Positions 41,249-52,388 of a stretch of 64,000 nt of DNA are shown here, piece after piece; position 1 is the stretch's first letter; each line of letters starts with the position of its first letter. Made by a program: the position numbers and the translations under genes. The stretch is from Didymella arachidicola. Lineage: Eukaryota > Ascomycota > Dothideomycetes > Pleosporales > Didymellaceae. The stretch is taken from positions 1,674,001 to 1,738,000 of the forward strand of contig CM049988.1 of the NCBI GenBank assembly GCA_016630955.3, in the 5' to 3' direction. The notes under the pieces were generated by a model. That model ran no database searches. It saw only the letters and a list, made by a program, of their open reading frames with translations, and was not told the DNA's origin.

Positions 41249-42400
41249 TATTATCCGCATGACCTTTGCTTACGAAATGCGACCATGGGAACTCGGCCAG
41301 CACTTCTACCTCACTTTCCCGGCGCTGAGCATATGGCAGTCCCACCCGTTTACACCAGCATCAAATCCTACTACCGCCTCGCCGGTGCAGACCCACACCT
41401 ACATCATCCGCGCCTGCAATGGCGAGACCCGGAAGCTGGCCGAGCTAGCCAAGGCAGCTATGAACCGCTACCCTGTCGGCAACGACACAACAACGGTCAT
41501 TCTGCAAGGTCCGTATGGCGGATCAATTGTCAACCAAGAAACTTCCAATGTCCTTGCAATTTCTGGTGGTACAGGCATCACATACACGCTTCCCGTCATC
41601 AAGGCAGCACTGGCCCCAACATCGCATGTGCGAAATATCGAGCTGGTTTGGACGATCCGCCACCTTGAGAACCTAGCATGGATCGGGCCCGAACTCGCGC
41701 AACTTAAGTCTCAGCTTGGTCAAATGCAAGCAGATACAAACTACAGCCACGACGATGAAAAGTTCAACAAAGCGCCTGTCGTAAGCGTCAAGGCAAAGAA
41801 ACGCTTCCGAGTCCGTATCTTCGTCACCAGACTCGAAGCGCGGATGCTCGCACGTAGACCTCCGCCTCCTCGACCCTTGCGATCAGACGAGATGATAAAG
41901 AAGCATGGCTTTGATGAGGAGCTATCTCCTGTGTCATCGACGTCGAGCTTTTACTCGGAGGAGCTTGAGGATTTAGTTAGTGATTGTGCGGGCTTCAGTA
42001 TTACCTATTTGGATAACGTACGACCGGAATCTAAGGCTTTGGTGGACTGTTTCATGGATGAGACGGTCGAGAATGGGAGGACACAGGTCATTGGGTCTGG
42101 ACCGCCGGACTTGGGGACACAGATCAGGGCTGCTGTTGCAGCGAGAAATGTGCCCAGACAAGTGTGGCGTGGGGATGAAAGGTGTGATGTTGAATGCGTA
42201 TGGGACGACAGAATGGGCTGAGAGCTTGCATTCTGGATGCAGAAATTTGTTCCTAGAGTTGGGGCCCAGAGATATGACAGGCTCTATTATCTCTCGAGCT
42301 TGTTGCAGATGTATGTATACTTGTTGGCTACATCTCAACGATACGTAGATACTCTAAGCTGCCCTTCGTCTCGGTTATCTTTGATTGTCGCCGCTCACAC

Positions 42401-44178
42401 TCACACAGCTTCTTTCGTCTCGATGCGTTCGGTACTCATACTCCGCCTCTTCTCCTCATTTAGATCGCTTGCCTGCCCAGCTGCAATGCGTGCATCCGCC
42501 TCGATGAATTCCATCGGCCGATGCAGTTGTATCGCCAACTTGTTCCTATGAATCAGAATACCAGGCTGCGTCTCGAAGAAGCGGTCAATATCCTCTAGCG
42601 TCCGATTTGCAGTCTCAGGGTACAAGAAGTACGTGATGGGGATGAATGAGAAGCAGATGACAGCCCAGATGATCCAGAACTTGTAGCCAAGATTCTGGAT
42701 GCCGGGCAATGTAGCCTGTACGACAGCGTAGTTGCAGATCCAGTTCGTCGACATGGCGAGCGAGGCGCCCTTGGTGCGCATTTCGAGAGCGTTGATTTCT
42801 GTGCCTGTATCAGCCAACGGACGCAGCAGTGCGCATTTTGCACTTACCAGTAGGGTACAGCCACGGTACGCCGAGTACGCCCATCCCAAAACTTGCGAAG
42901 AAGATGAAGAAGAAGGAAACGGCTACAATGCCTAGCTTGTAGGAGTCTCCACCTGCCTCGGTCTGCCCTTGAGCTGCGGCGATAATGATCCAGCAGATTG
43001 AGCAAGCTGCTGCGGAGTACATCATGACTTTGCGCCTCCCGTAACGTTCGATAACGAAGTAGGCTAGGCAGGCGAAGATGAGGTAGTCAACCGACCCAGC
43101 GGCTGCTAGGATGCGCGATAGGAGCTCCGATATGCCTAGCGAGTTGATAAAGATGTAGCTCATGTAATAGCTCGTGACCTGTAGCCATACTTAGCTGATG
43201 TACCAAGATTTGAGAGCGGTGCTTCTTACGTTAATTCCACTAATCTGATTCATGGCTTGCATCCAAGCACCAAGACACATGCGTCTCAGCACTCCACTCG
43301 GGCCCTTGCCACTGAGCAACTGCCACCACGTGTATGTATTCATGTGTTCTCGATCGAGGATATCCTTGATAATGTTGTACTGCGTGACGACTGCTGGAGA
43401 CTCAGGGGTCGCACCGTGGCCTTCCAGTGCTGCGATGACTTCAAGCGCTTCTTCATGCTTGCCTTTGCGGATCAAGAGACGAGGAGAGTCGGGCAGAAAC
43501 GGGCACATGGCGTAAATGCAGAAAGTGAAAAAGAGCTGAAAGGCGAGTGGAAAGCGCCAGGCGACGTCGCGAGGCGCGAAGGAAAAGCCGAGGGTAAGCC
43601 AGTTGGAGATGCTGAAGCCCGTGATGCAGTTGGCTGTTGGATGTGTTAGCTGCGCACCAAACAGCGAAACATGCGTTCCTACCCATCTGGATGATAACAA
43701 GTTTGCCTCTGCTATTCATTTTGCTCGTTTCGGCCTGCCAAACTCCGGCCGTGGCTGTATTCATGCCTGTGCCGAGCCCAGCTACAATTCTTCCAACCAT
43801 CATGCTCGCTACAGTCCAACTGCATGTCTGAATAATCGCACCGATACCAATAACAGTAGAACCGAGTATGATCTGGCGTGGGCGTCCAAGTATATCGCCG
43901 GTCCATATCGTGCTCATAGCGCCTATGAAGCAGCCGATGTTGTAGATCGAGGTCATGACGCCTGTATCGCTGTCAGAACGTGTATGCGGTTCATACATGG
44001 TGTACATACCTTGCATATTCGCAGATGGATAGCCAAAAGTGTGCAGGAAGTTCTCGTTTATTATCACGTTTCCAAACACGCCTTGATCGTAACCGTAAAA
44101 GATCAAGACGGTCGACGCCGCGATCGAGATCCATACTGTGAGCCTTTCGCCCGATCCTCCAAGGTACTTGCGGGGCAT
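42401..44178 (-). CDS. MFS sugar transporter
   Basis: Twelve-helix sugar porter, 526 aa, from five exons (44178-44010, 43961-43683, 43633-43230, 43178-42848, 42798-42401) separated by introns of 48-51 nt. Family motifs: YGYDQGVFG in helix 1, GDILGRPRQII after helix 2, VGRIVAGLGTGMNTAT in helix 4 (the RXGXGXX-type sugar-porter signature), PDSPRLLIRKGKHEEAL at the end of helix 6, QISGIN in helix 7, VIERYGRRKVM, and PETANRTLEDIDRFFE closing helix 12. The start MPRKYLGGSGERLTVW is the best-placed ATG; the frame extends further upstream without conserved sequence. Substrate (hexose, pentose or disaccharide) cannot be told. Tail to tail with the ferric reductase gene, 180 bp apart. Confidence 0.9.
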
Positions 44179-47100
44179 AGCTGTTGAGACTAGAATGCGA
44201 TTGCGCTCACAAAGCCCGGATTCGCAGAGTGATGGTATCCGTCTTCTCACTTTGTAGGTCGTTGGCAGCGAGGGAGTACTTCTACGCGTTGGCAATGAGC
44301 ACAACACAGCCGCTACCTTTATACCGTACACGATGAGGGGTCTGCATGGCCCGGTCGTATTTCTACTAGGAGTATAGCCGACGGATCAAGCTCTGTCGTC
44401 TCGAGGATGCATGTTTCCCCAGATTTCGAGTCACATCCCCCATACCCCAGATCTTATCTTGCCTTCCGACCCACACCCAGTGCCGTCATTCGCCCGACGA
44501 GCAGCCAAGGCCTTTGCGATCGGCATCATAAGCTCTAAAAGGGTTGCCTAAGCGATCACATTACATGTAACGAGGGTAATGATACCCAGGAATTTTGGTG
44601 AGGTCGCAAGACGGAAAGAGCGATGGCCGGATTACCAGCTTGGGGAAGGCGGCGGCCATCACAGTGATGCGTCGCGGAAAGTGCAGCGAGCGGGGTAAGA
44701 AGGCCCGCGACTTGGAAAGCACAGCGAAATCTTACCACGGGAAATCACAGAAGGGACTTTCTGGCTGTCACCATCGCGCACTGTTTAAGCAACGTCGGAT
44801 CTCTTTGTCGGAGAAACATAGAGTTATGACGTCACCACAATACCGACTCCACTGACTCCATTCCACACTCGTGTGCTCCAGTCGCCTCGAGGGCACCAAG
44901 CGCAGCTAGGTTGATATCTCTCAGTCTAACCTCCACTATCAACTTACAGATGCACTTGGCGAGATCTCAATAGGTCGGAGAGACGGTGGGTTGTTCACTG
45001 ACCACTTCTGGCAGGGGTGGACTGAACGACAGAACAACCAAGGTTGTGTGACGACATGATCATTGTTGAACCATCCATGTTCTCAAAACGTTGTCTTGGA
45101 GCTGGCATAGCGTCCTGATGGAGCGTAGATGCGCATACCTCGAATATCACACGCAACTAACCATGGAGGCAGACATGGTGAGAGACGTGAGAGACAGACA
45201 CAGTTCATCATGTCAAAACTCATACACATTTTCAGGTCCTTCCAAAGGATCAGATAAATTGCGCACTGGAGGTCCTCAACGCGAAGCCTATCCGACGCAG
45301 CATCCTGCTGCTAATTCAGTAGCCCATATAGTAACATGTCACGCCATACCACAACATCACATGCAAGCTATGCTGCAAAGAATCTGTACGTACGTTCCTT
45401 TTCTTCTTCACTCTGTACGCGTCAGCCACTCTCGAGCCCATGGCCCACGTCACCCATCTGCCCGGCACACACAAACGTCTACGAACGTCATACAGCAGAG
45501 TTCTACGGAAATCACATGCATCTGACTCGCTTGCCGCCCTCTAGATTGCTTACAGCTTCAGTGTTTCAGAGGGGTTACACGGCGTCATGTAGTCTGCCGA
45601 GTAGTAGGCGGGGTCGTCTACACCCGCTGCTGACCATGATCCAGGTCAGCGGAGCCGAAGGCAGGCACTACGTTTCGTCAATCCGAAAGGGGTCCTAGGC
45701 GCACAATTGTCCAAGGGCTAGACTGCTGCGGTGGTCGCGTACGGATATGTAGAGCGATGTTGTGAGACGGCGGGTGAGGAGCAGCAGAAGAAAGCCCATA
45801 GGTGAGTTGTGGATATCCATGGCGAAGTGTAAACCGGACATCTGGTAGAGCCCAATATAGGACCGAAGTGGATGGGAGGGGCAGGCGGATATCCAGAATG
45901 ACTGGACAGGTGTCAGAAGTGCCAACTACGCATGCGGCTAGAATATGCATATACATGTACGAGTATGTTCTGCAGCCATACTGTGGCTTCGGTGAACAAC
46001 GTAGAAGGCTGATAGGAGCGCAGCACGAGCTGAAAGACGACAAAAGCTGCATCACCTGAGGCAGCATTGCCGAACACTTCTGACACTACGGGCAGTTTGC
46101 AAACCCCACTGCTCCACACTATCCGGATTTCGCGACTGGAATAGCATGTCGCACGTCTCGGCGCAGCAGCATGCACGATGTTCCCGAGATCGATGCACCA
46201 TACGATACGATGACTGGCTTTGCTCGACCCTCGCTCGATTCGAGGTGCGCAAGGGCTGCAACAAAGTATTGAAGGAGCTGAGCGTATACGAACTCATCAA
46301 GCAAAGGACCTTCCCCCTCAATTCCAACTTTAGCACCTTCACACATCTGTGGCCACATGTCTAGCGATACCACACCTTGAAAGACGCCCCACACAGCCCC
46401 GGCGAAGCCCATCTGCAGACTTCACGTAATGACGATCATCCCGCTTTTGATCGTCACACGGCAGTTCGTTACGTGAATCGCAAGGCGCCAGCTGCGTTAC
46501 GTTTGCCTGCCGTCAACCCAACGCGGTTCAGCATCGTTGTACCAAAAGCCGGTCACCCGCCAAGCGAGGCCCTTGTACCATGTCACCAACCCTCGCTTTG
46601 CGCAGTCTGGCCTTGTACATCCTGATACATGACATGGGCCAGTCAGGGAGAATTCCGAGTTTGTCATGTATGTGTGGAGATTGAGAGTGCAAATATGGAG
46701 CGACAGGGCATTTTGAAGTAAGCTTCGAGAGCGCGTCTGGCAGCCTATGGTGGTGTGAGTACCTGTCATGCCGTGGGGACGATGTCGCGGGTAGAGTGTT
46801 GAGGCGTCGAGGTTGGCATACCGGATGACGGCGTACAAGCGGTGAGCACAGGCTGTGCAGGTGCACTGTGAGGGTGACAGGTGCATCTTGTGATGCAAAC
46901 ACCTCATGGGTTCAGCTGTCTTCTGCGCGGTCGGTGTCGGAAGCAAGGCAGGATGGGACAAAAACCGATGATGACGGTAGTAAGCATTTCAAACCATGGT
47001 GGCGACGACTGCGGTTGTCGCTTCTGCTCGGATTGACTATGTGTGTTGTATCTGTATACTCGAGCTACACAAAGCAGTTGTCCCACCTCCGCTCATTAGG

Positions 47101-47645
47101 TCCCATGGCCAGATCCCAACCGATGTCCACCCATTAGAGTTATACACTGAAACATTTCAACGGAGCATAATGCTCGTTCGGGTACTGGCACGGCCGCCGT
47201 ATGGCCCACGACTGCGCTTGCCACTATCAGTCCCAGACAAGGATGATAGGGTATAGCCGTCGACAAGAGAGCTGTCTCTTGAAAATGACTAAAGGAAAGA
47301 AAGCAAAACAAATGGCTGAAGAGCCTCGCTGCGTGTGACATATCGTGATACGCTTTTTGACTGGGCTAGTTGCCTCGAACCCCGCTTGTAACTCCACAAA
47401 ACCCATCGAAGGGATACACAGATACCGACCGTCGTACTGTGAGGTCGTTTACCTCTCTAGATTCGTAAGGTAACAAAGGAAATTCGTGAAAGGGATCGGT
47501 CCTGGCGCGAATTGCTCGGCCGTGATATGGTCATACAAGTCGTACATCGTTAAACCCATGCCAGCACTTGATGCTGCAAACGCTGCACAGTCGGTTGTAA
47601 TCGCACAAAGATAAAAACAAGATAATGTGGTAGCGACTGCGGAGT
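44179..47645. other. Gene-poor stretch of 3.5 kb
   Basis: No frame shows family motifs or consistent splice structure. It contains the sugar-transporter upstream region. A CRE-like TGACGTCA is present at about 44826. No repeat family was noticed. Confidence 0.45.
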
Positions 47646-49271
47646 CTAGTGGCCTCGAAGACCGGCCGAAGAGCGACCGAGGAGAGACCCTGGGAGCAGG
47701 TCGCTAAGGAATTTGAAAAATGCGCGTTTGCGCGAGGGAGTCTTGAGCATCAGTGGAGATGCAGCCTGGACCATGGGACCGACAACATCCTCATCGCCAA
47801 GCTTAGGAAACTTGCCCTCGCTCTTGGGGTCGTTGAGTGTCGGCATCTTGCTAAGAGGAGCTGGCTCTACAGGGGACAGTGGCGCAATGGGCGAGAGGTG
47901 GCCGATAGCCTCAGCATGTTGATTGGTGGCCACTTCGTGACTCTTCTTCCACTCGGCGTCAATCTCAGCCCACTTCTGCTCGGTGAGCGTGTAGTGCTTG
48001 GAGGTGACGCCGTAGTGCTCTGCAGTGCGTACTTGATGCTTTGCGTAATTGCAGCGCGCGGTCTCCCAATCGGCAAAAAGCTGACGGACGGATCCGGCAT
48101 CGCACCGCTCAGGGACATAGGGTTCCGGCAGGATGGTAAAGTTCGCGTGGCCCAGAAGGTTAGTCCATTTGTCATCAGGGTCTGCCAACATCATGGGCGG
48201 GATCTCGGCGGAGGATACGGTATATCCAGGGCGAGATGTTTTGATCGACGCCATTGAAGGCCTGGCAGACAATGTAGGCGTAGGGTAAGCGCGGACTGGA
48301 GGAGTATCCATGGGAGTCGCGACGCAGGATTGCGACGCGTTGGCGATGGTGGGCGACTGGAGCGGCGACGAAGTTGGCAGGTCGTCCCGGCACATAAGGA
48401 GAGGTGGCAAGAGAGGGGTAGACGCGTAACGTTCAGTGTCGACCTGCTCAAGATTGCTGTCGATGACAGTGTCATTGGCTTTGGCAACATCGATCTCCAT
48501 AGGTGGGGGACTTTCGCTAAGCTGCTCCAAACTCTGCGCAGGGGTAGGGACCTGGGAGTACTGTTGGGAGATGTCGAAGGACTGCACATGGCGAATTGAG
48601 CTGGTGATGGATGACGACCGCGTTGATGGAACGCGAGACGGAGTCTCGCTGCGCGATACCCTGGTGAAGCTCGAGGAAGCCCTCTTGCGCTCCTTGACCT
48701 TGCGCGACAAAGAGGGGAAGCGGCGTTCGATTTTATTGGTGATGCTGTTGGCGGAAGACTCCAAGGAGCGTCGACGCTTGGCCATGCGGATCTCCGCATC
48801 TACAGAGCGGAAGTACTCGTCCTGGAATTCGTAGGCCCTGGCAATCTCACAATTGGTCTCGTGGCCGGTCTCATCGTCACCTGGAAACGCATGAGTACTT
48901 GTTGCGACGAGGTTAGAGCATAGCTTAGACCTACATGAGCAACGGTGGGAATCTTCGAGTCCGTAGTGATATTCTTGCTCGACCGGCTCCTCGGTCAGCT
49001 TGGGGAGCTTGCCAGAGGCATTTGGTGCATCAAGGACATCGTGAGTCGGCGGACTTGACGACAGCGAAGATGCAGAGCTGGGGAAGCGGAAGTGGCCTCG
49101 AGCATGATTACTTGGCGTGGGTGGTGTGGAGCATTCAGAAGCCGAGTAAAAACCGGAGTCAGCGCATGAGTAGATCGAGAATGTCGGGTCGGTGGACATG
49201 TCCAGTGAGCTCTTGGATGATTTGCGCGCAGCAACGAGTTTGGGAAGCATCAGTGGTCTGAGATCGTGCAT
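47646..49271 (-). CDS. Ser/Pro-rich protein of unknown function
   Basis: Open frame of 541 codons. Low-complexity Ser/Thr/Pro-rich sequence dominates (residues 20-120 and 170-340), with a basic segment MAKRRRSLESSANSITNKIE near 165-185. The more ordered C-terminal part includes WTNLLGHANFTILPEPYVPE and LFADWETARCNYAKHQVRTA, followed by a helical stretch (HYTLTEQKWAEIDAEWKKSH) that resembles conserved fungal proteins without known function. A 54-nt segment (48934-48881) has a donor GTAGGT, a branch-like CTAAC and an acceptor TTTCCAG. It is a multiple of three and may be an intron, which would make the product 523 aa. Nuclear or cytosolic; no signal or membrane helix. Confidence 0.75.
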   Translation of the reverse strand: MHDLRPLMLPKLVAARKSSKSSLDMSTDPTFSIYSCADSGFYSASECSTPPTPSNHARGHFRFPSSASSLSSSPPTHDVLDAPNASGKLPKLTEEPVEQEYHYGLEDSHRCSCRSKLCSNLVATSTHAFPGDDETGHETNCEIARAYEFQDEYFRSVDAEIRMAKRRRSLESSANSITNKIERRFPSLSRKVKERKRASSSFTRVSRSETPSRVPSTRSSSITSSIRHVQSFDISQQYSQVPTPAQSLEQLSESPPPMEIDVAKANDTVIDSNLEQVDTERYASTPLLPPLLMCRDDLPTSSPLQSPTIANASQSCVATPMDTPPVRAYPTPTLSARPSMASIKTSRPGYTVSSAEIPPMMLADPDDKWTNLLGHANFTILPEPYVPERCDAGSVRQLFADWETARCNYAKHQVRTAEHYGVTSKHYTLTEQKWAEIDAEWKKSHEVATNQHAEAIGHLSPIAPLSPVEPAPLSKMPTLNDPKSEGKFPKLGDEDVVGPMVQAASPLMLKTPSRKRAFFKFLSDLLPGSLLGRSSAGLRGH

Positions 49272-52200
49272 GTTGATGTTTGGGTGCCGAAGCGTGACGT
49301 GAGGTTTGACGACGGGTACTGGGATCCCATCACCAGCTTAAGAGTAAACCTCGCGCCGTATGGCTGGTGGCCAACTGCTGATCTTCCAAAGAATGGCGGT
49401 CGCAGACTGTTTGAAAAGAAGCCTCGGAGGGTGCCACGAAGCAGGACCACGTATGTACCTTTGGCCTGTTTATGCTGCGAAAAGAACCTAGTAAAGTCAG
49501 CGCCTGTCGGCTGGCGCACCCAATATGGACGGCACGTGAGTGCAGTGGTCTGCTGGGATAGGCCACTCACGGTTGGCGTTTAGTATGCTCGTGATCCAAG
49601 AGTCCAGCGCACAGTTGATTCGAGGGAGGGACAGCGCAGCGATAAAGCAAGTGCAAGTTGGCAAAGAGTGACGACTGACGTGGGCAAGCAGGATAGCGAC
49701 CAAAGTCGGGGGATGGGGCACGATTTGTGTGTGCGTAGCGGCGCACGGCGGTAGCTCCTTCCCACTGGTACTGCACGCCAAGCCCTCACCAGAAAGTAAC
49801 ACCCTCGACCGCAGCTATTCCGATCTTTGTCTAGCCAACTGGCGGCACATTCACTCTGCCTCCCCGGTTTCGTGCGGGCCGTCATGAGTCGTCTTGCCGG
49901 TACACAGCACCGGTGATGCCCTGCCACCGCCCTGTGCAGACACCTCCTAGGGCTCCCTCGCAAAGTTCACGCATCAACGCCGATGCTCTGTGCTTGATCG
50001 CTGCATTCGCGCCGCTGTTTTGGGCGTCAACCTGGATCGCCTTGCACTTGCGGACTTGTTGCCGCAGCAGCAGCAGACACTTGACGTTCACCTGCTCCGC
50101 ACATCTGCTGGTCTGGACATTCTGAGTTTTCATTCTTCCGATGCTAAATGCGAGGTCTATCGTTGGTGGAGGCGCTGAAAGTACCCCGGTCTCATGCGAA
50201 CTCTATCGTCTGCTGTTGACAAGTCCACGAAAAAGTTTTGCGGGTGGAGCAGTCATGTAGGAACCACGATTCCGTTCAAAGAGTCGACGCAATCTCTGTC
50301 TTTACAAACTTTGGCGTCTATTTGCAGGTGTTGAGTTTACGCCTTCCAGGCTGAAGTGTCTGTGTTACCACCGCTGTGGTGTCTGACAGTTCTCCCATGT
50401 GCGTGCAACAGTGGCTCAATTGACAGTCTACGGGGCAGCGCAAGGATGAAGATTGGTTCATCTAATGCTGTGCCGGCGGCTGCATTCCTCGTCTTGACTG
50501 GAGCGCTTTCTGCTCGCCCTTGCCCGTTACAAGCAATGACATCGACAGGCACCGTTTGGCTGTGGGTGGCTGTGGGTGGCTGTGGGCAGTCGGTTTTCCT
50601 CCCGTCCTTCTCCCGCTTGGTCGAGACAGGGGTGTGGCGCCAGAACTTTGAAAACAAACAAAACATCCCGCTGTCAGAGCCGTGAAGCAATCAAACGCTG
50701 GATGCTTTCATTTGCCGAGTTTTGCATACTTGAATCCCTTTTCCAAACATTCTTGCACCTCTCGTGACACTGGCAAGTCTTACAAGAAGCCTATGGCATC
50801 GAGCGGGTGTGCCTGGGGAGGCTGGGAAGAGCCTTTCAACCCAGCGAAAAGCCAGCAGCGTCCAGACAAATCGGAAGGATTTGTTGGAACGCTACCTGGT
50901 AGACGGTACCTGATTGGCAGGGCGCCTTGCTGCGCTTACCGATTGCAGCTTGGGGTCGTACTTTTGGTGACCTCTGATTCCTCAATGCTGCAAGCATTAC
51001 TAACCTCAGCGGCCAACGCACCCCTCGCGAAGCCGTTCGAACTTCAGACCATTCCTTTTTCTCTCCCTGCGAGCGGGTTCCTGCGATAGTGCTCACACAC
51101 CCTTGTGAAGGTTGCCAGAAGTTTCAACTCAAAACACACCACAGTGAGCAAGTCTGCTGATTCGCGTGGGACCTAAGACCGTACCGCGCTGCGATGCGCA
51201 GTTCGCTCAAAATTTCTGATGCCTGGTGCCGCCTAACTACATGGGGCCACTAGCGGGCGATTTCGAGCTCGGTTACAGGTGCTTGGGAATAGTGGGCTGA
51301 ACGCCTGCACCAGACCCGCATCTCAGATCATGACGACAGAAGCTCGCCGTGTCGGACCGGTCTCAACTCGGCCATCGTCCGACGCTTTCACAATGCTCCA
51401 GCGGACTTTCTTCCTCGCTGCCCAAAATAAGCGACCGCGGCACGGCAACTGCCTGCAGCGACATGCAGACGCGGGAGAACGCCGTTTGCCCAGTTCTGCA
51501 ACACTCAACCTGCATGAAAAACAGCCGGTAAGCATGTGCTCGCCCGCACCGCTTGTTGATAGCAAACTTTTGACTCGGCGAGCCAGTATGGATACTAAGG
51601 TGCTTTGTGACTTCGCAAACACGTGCCGTTGTGCGATTGCTCACCGGTGAACATCAATGCGCCTGCTGAGTGACGACAGCGATGGGAGTGACGAAAGTGA
51701 CGATTGAACGGTGGAACAGACGGCTCGTTGCATAAGGCGGTCTCGAACATGCAACGTGGGCCTCTGTGGCTTTAGTCTTTCGCCGATCTTTCCGCGAAAA
51801 CGTCTGTCAGCAAAAGGACATTTGTAAAGGACCCCTTCGCTGTCGATGCCAGGAGTATCGCCGAACAATCTCACACCAGTCAATATCGCGCTTGTGATAT
51901 ACTATCTTGATTGTATTTGCTTAGCACCATAATTCCTCACGTGGCGATCATGGGTCTCCCGATGCGACTGCCGGCTTTCGCAATTTAACTAGAGTATGAT
52001 CGCCTTCCATGTGCAAGTAGCTCAGCATTGATTGTAACTCACTTTTGACTGTAGCTCAGCTTTGACTGCAGCTTCACTGCATGGCATGTACCGTACAACT
52101 TGAGCTTACGAGACGTCACGTGGTGCATAGTAGAGATGCCGACTTGGTTGGAGACTACTCGATACCTCGGAGATGCTACAGTAGAGCTGCGAGCATGAGC

Positions 52201-52388
52201 TCGCTTGGAGCAAGCCTTCCATTACTCTGCAGTACGCACTGCCCTGTAGGAATTGGCGGCCAATTGGCAAAATCCATCTGCTGTAATCATGCCGGATGCA
52301 GCGAGTCGTCGTAAGCGTTCGCGCCATGGATTATTCTGACTTCAGGATCATCCTGGTCTCAATATCATAGAGCTCGTCCATGATCCAC
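49272..52388. other. Gene-poor stretch of 3.1 kb
   Basis: No recognisable gene. Three perfect tandem copies of TGGCTGTGGG lie at 50557-50586. A loose imperfect repeat around GTAGCTCAGCTTTGACT is at about 52017-52070. Confidence 0.45.
50557..50586. repeat. Three-copy 10-bp tandem repeat
   Basis: TGGCTGTGGG occurs three times in perfect succession. Minisatellite-like; no function inferred. Confidence 0.9.

Larger units (their letters stand above)
37972..42221 (+). pseudogene. Ferric reductase (FRE/NOX family), split by a transposon
   Basis: Exons are 37972-38387, 38444-38904, 38960-39148 and, beyond the insertion, 41251-42221. Introns of 56 and 55 nt have good splice sites. Removing the 2,100-bp element and one TA joins PTG-T to IIRMTFAYEM and leaves a continuous 678-codon frame. 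The N-terminal half has several membrane helices and the ferric-reductase transmembrane domain with haem histidines (NFLHRWTGRIILVQSFVH and KSHFIVAILY...CWGHW). The distal part has the FAD-binding HPFTPAS and the NADPH-binding GPYGG and ISGGTGITYTLPVI motifs, and ends near VECVWDDRMG. Such enzymes reduce extracellular Fe(III) or Cu(II) at the plasma membrane. The first ORF now ends inside the element (stop near 39181), so the haem and flavin halves are uncoupled. Confidence 0.9.

Noticed and set aside
44781..44795. 12-nt match (TTTAAGCAACGT) to the middle of 5S rRNA
   Set aside because: The flanks do not match 5S RNA on either side, so it is probably chance.
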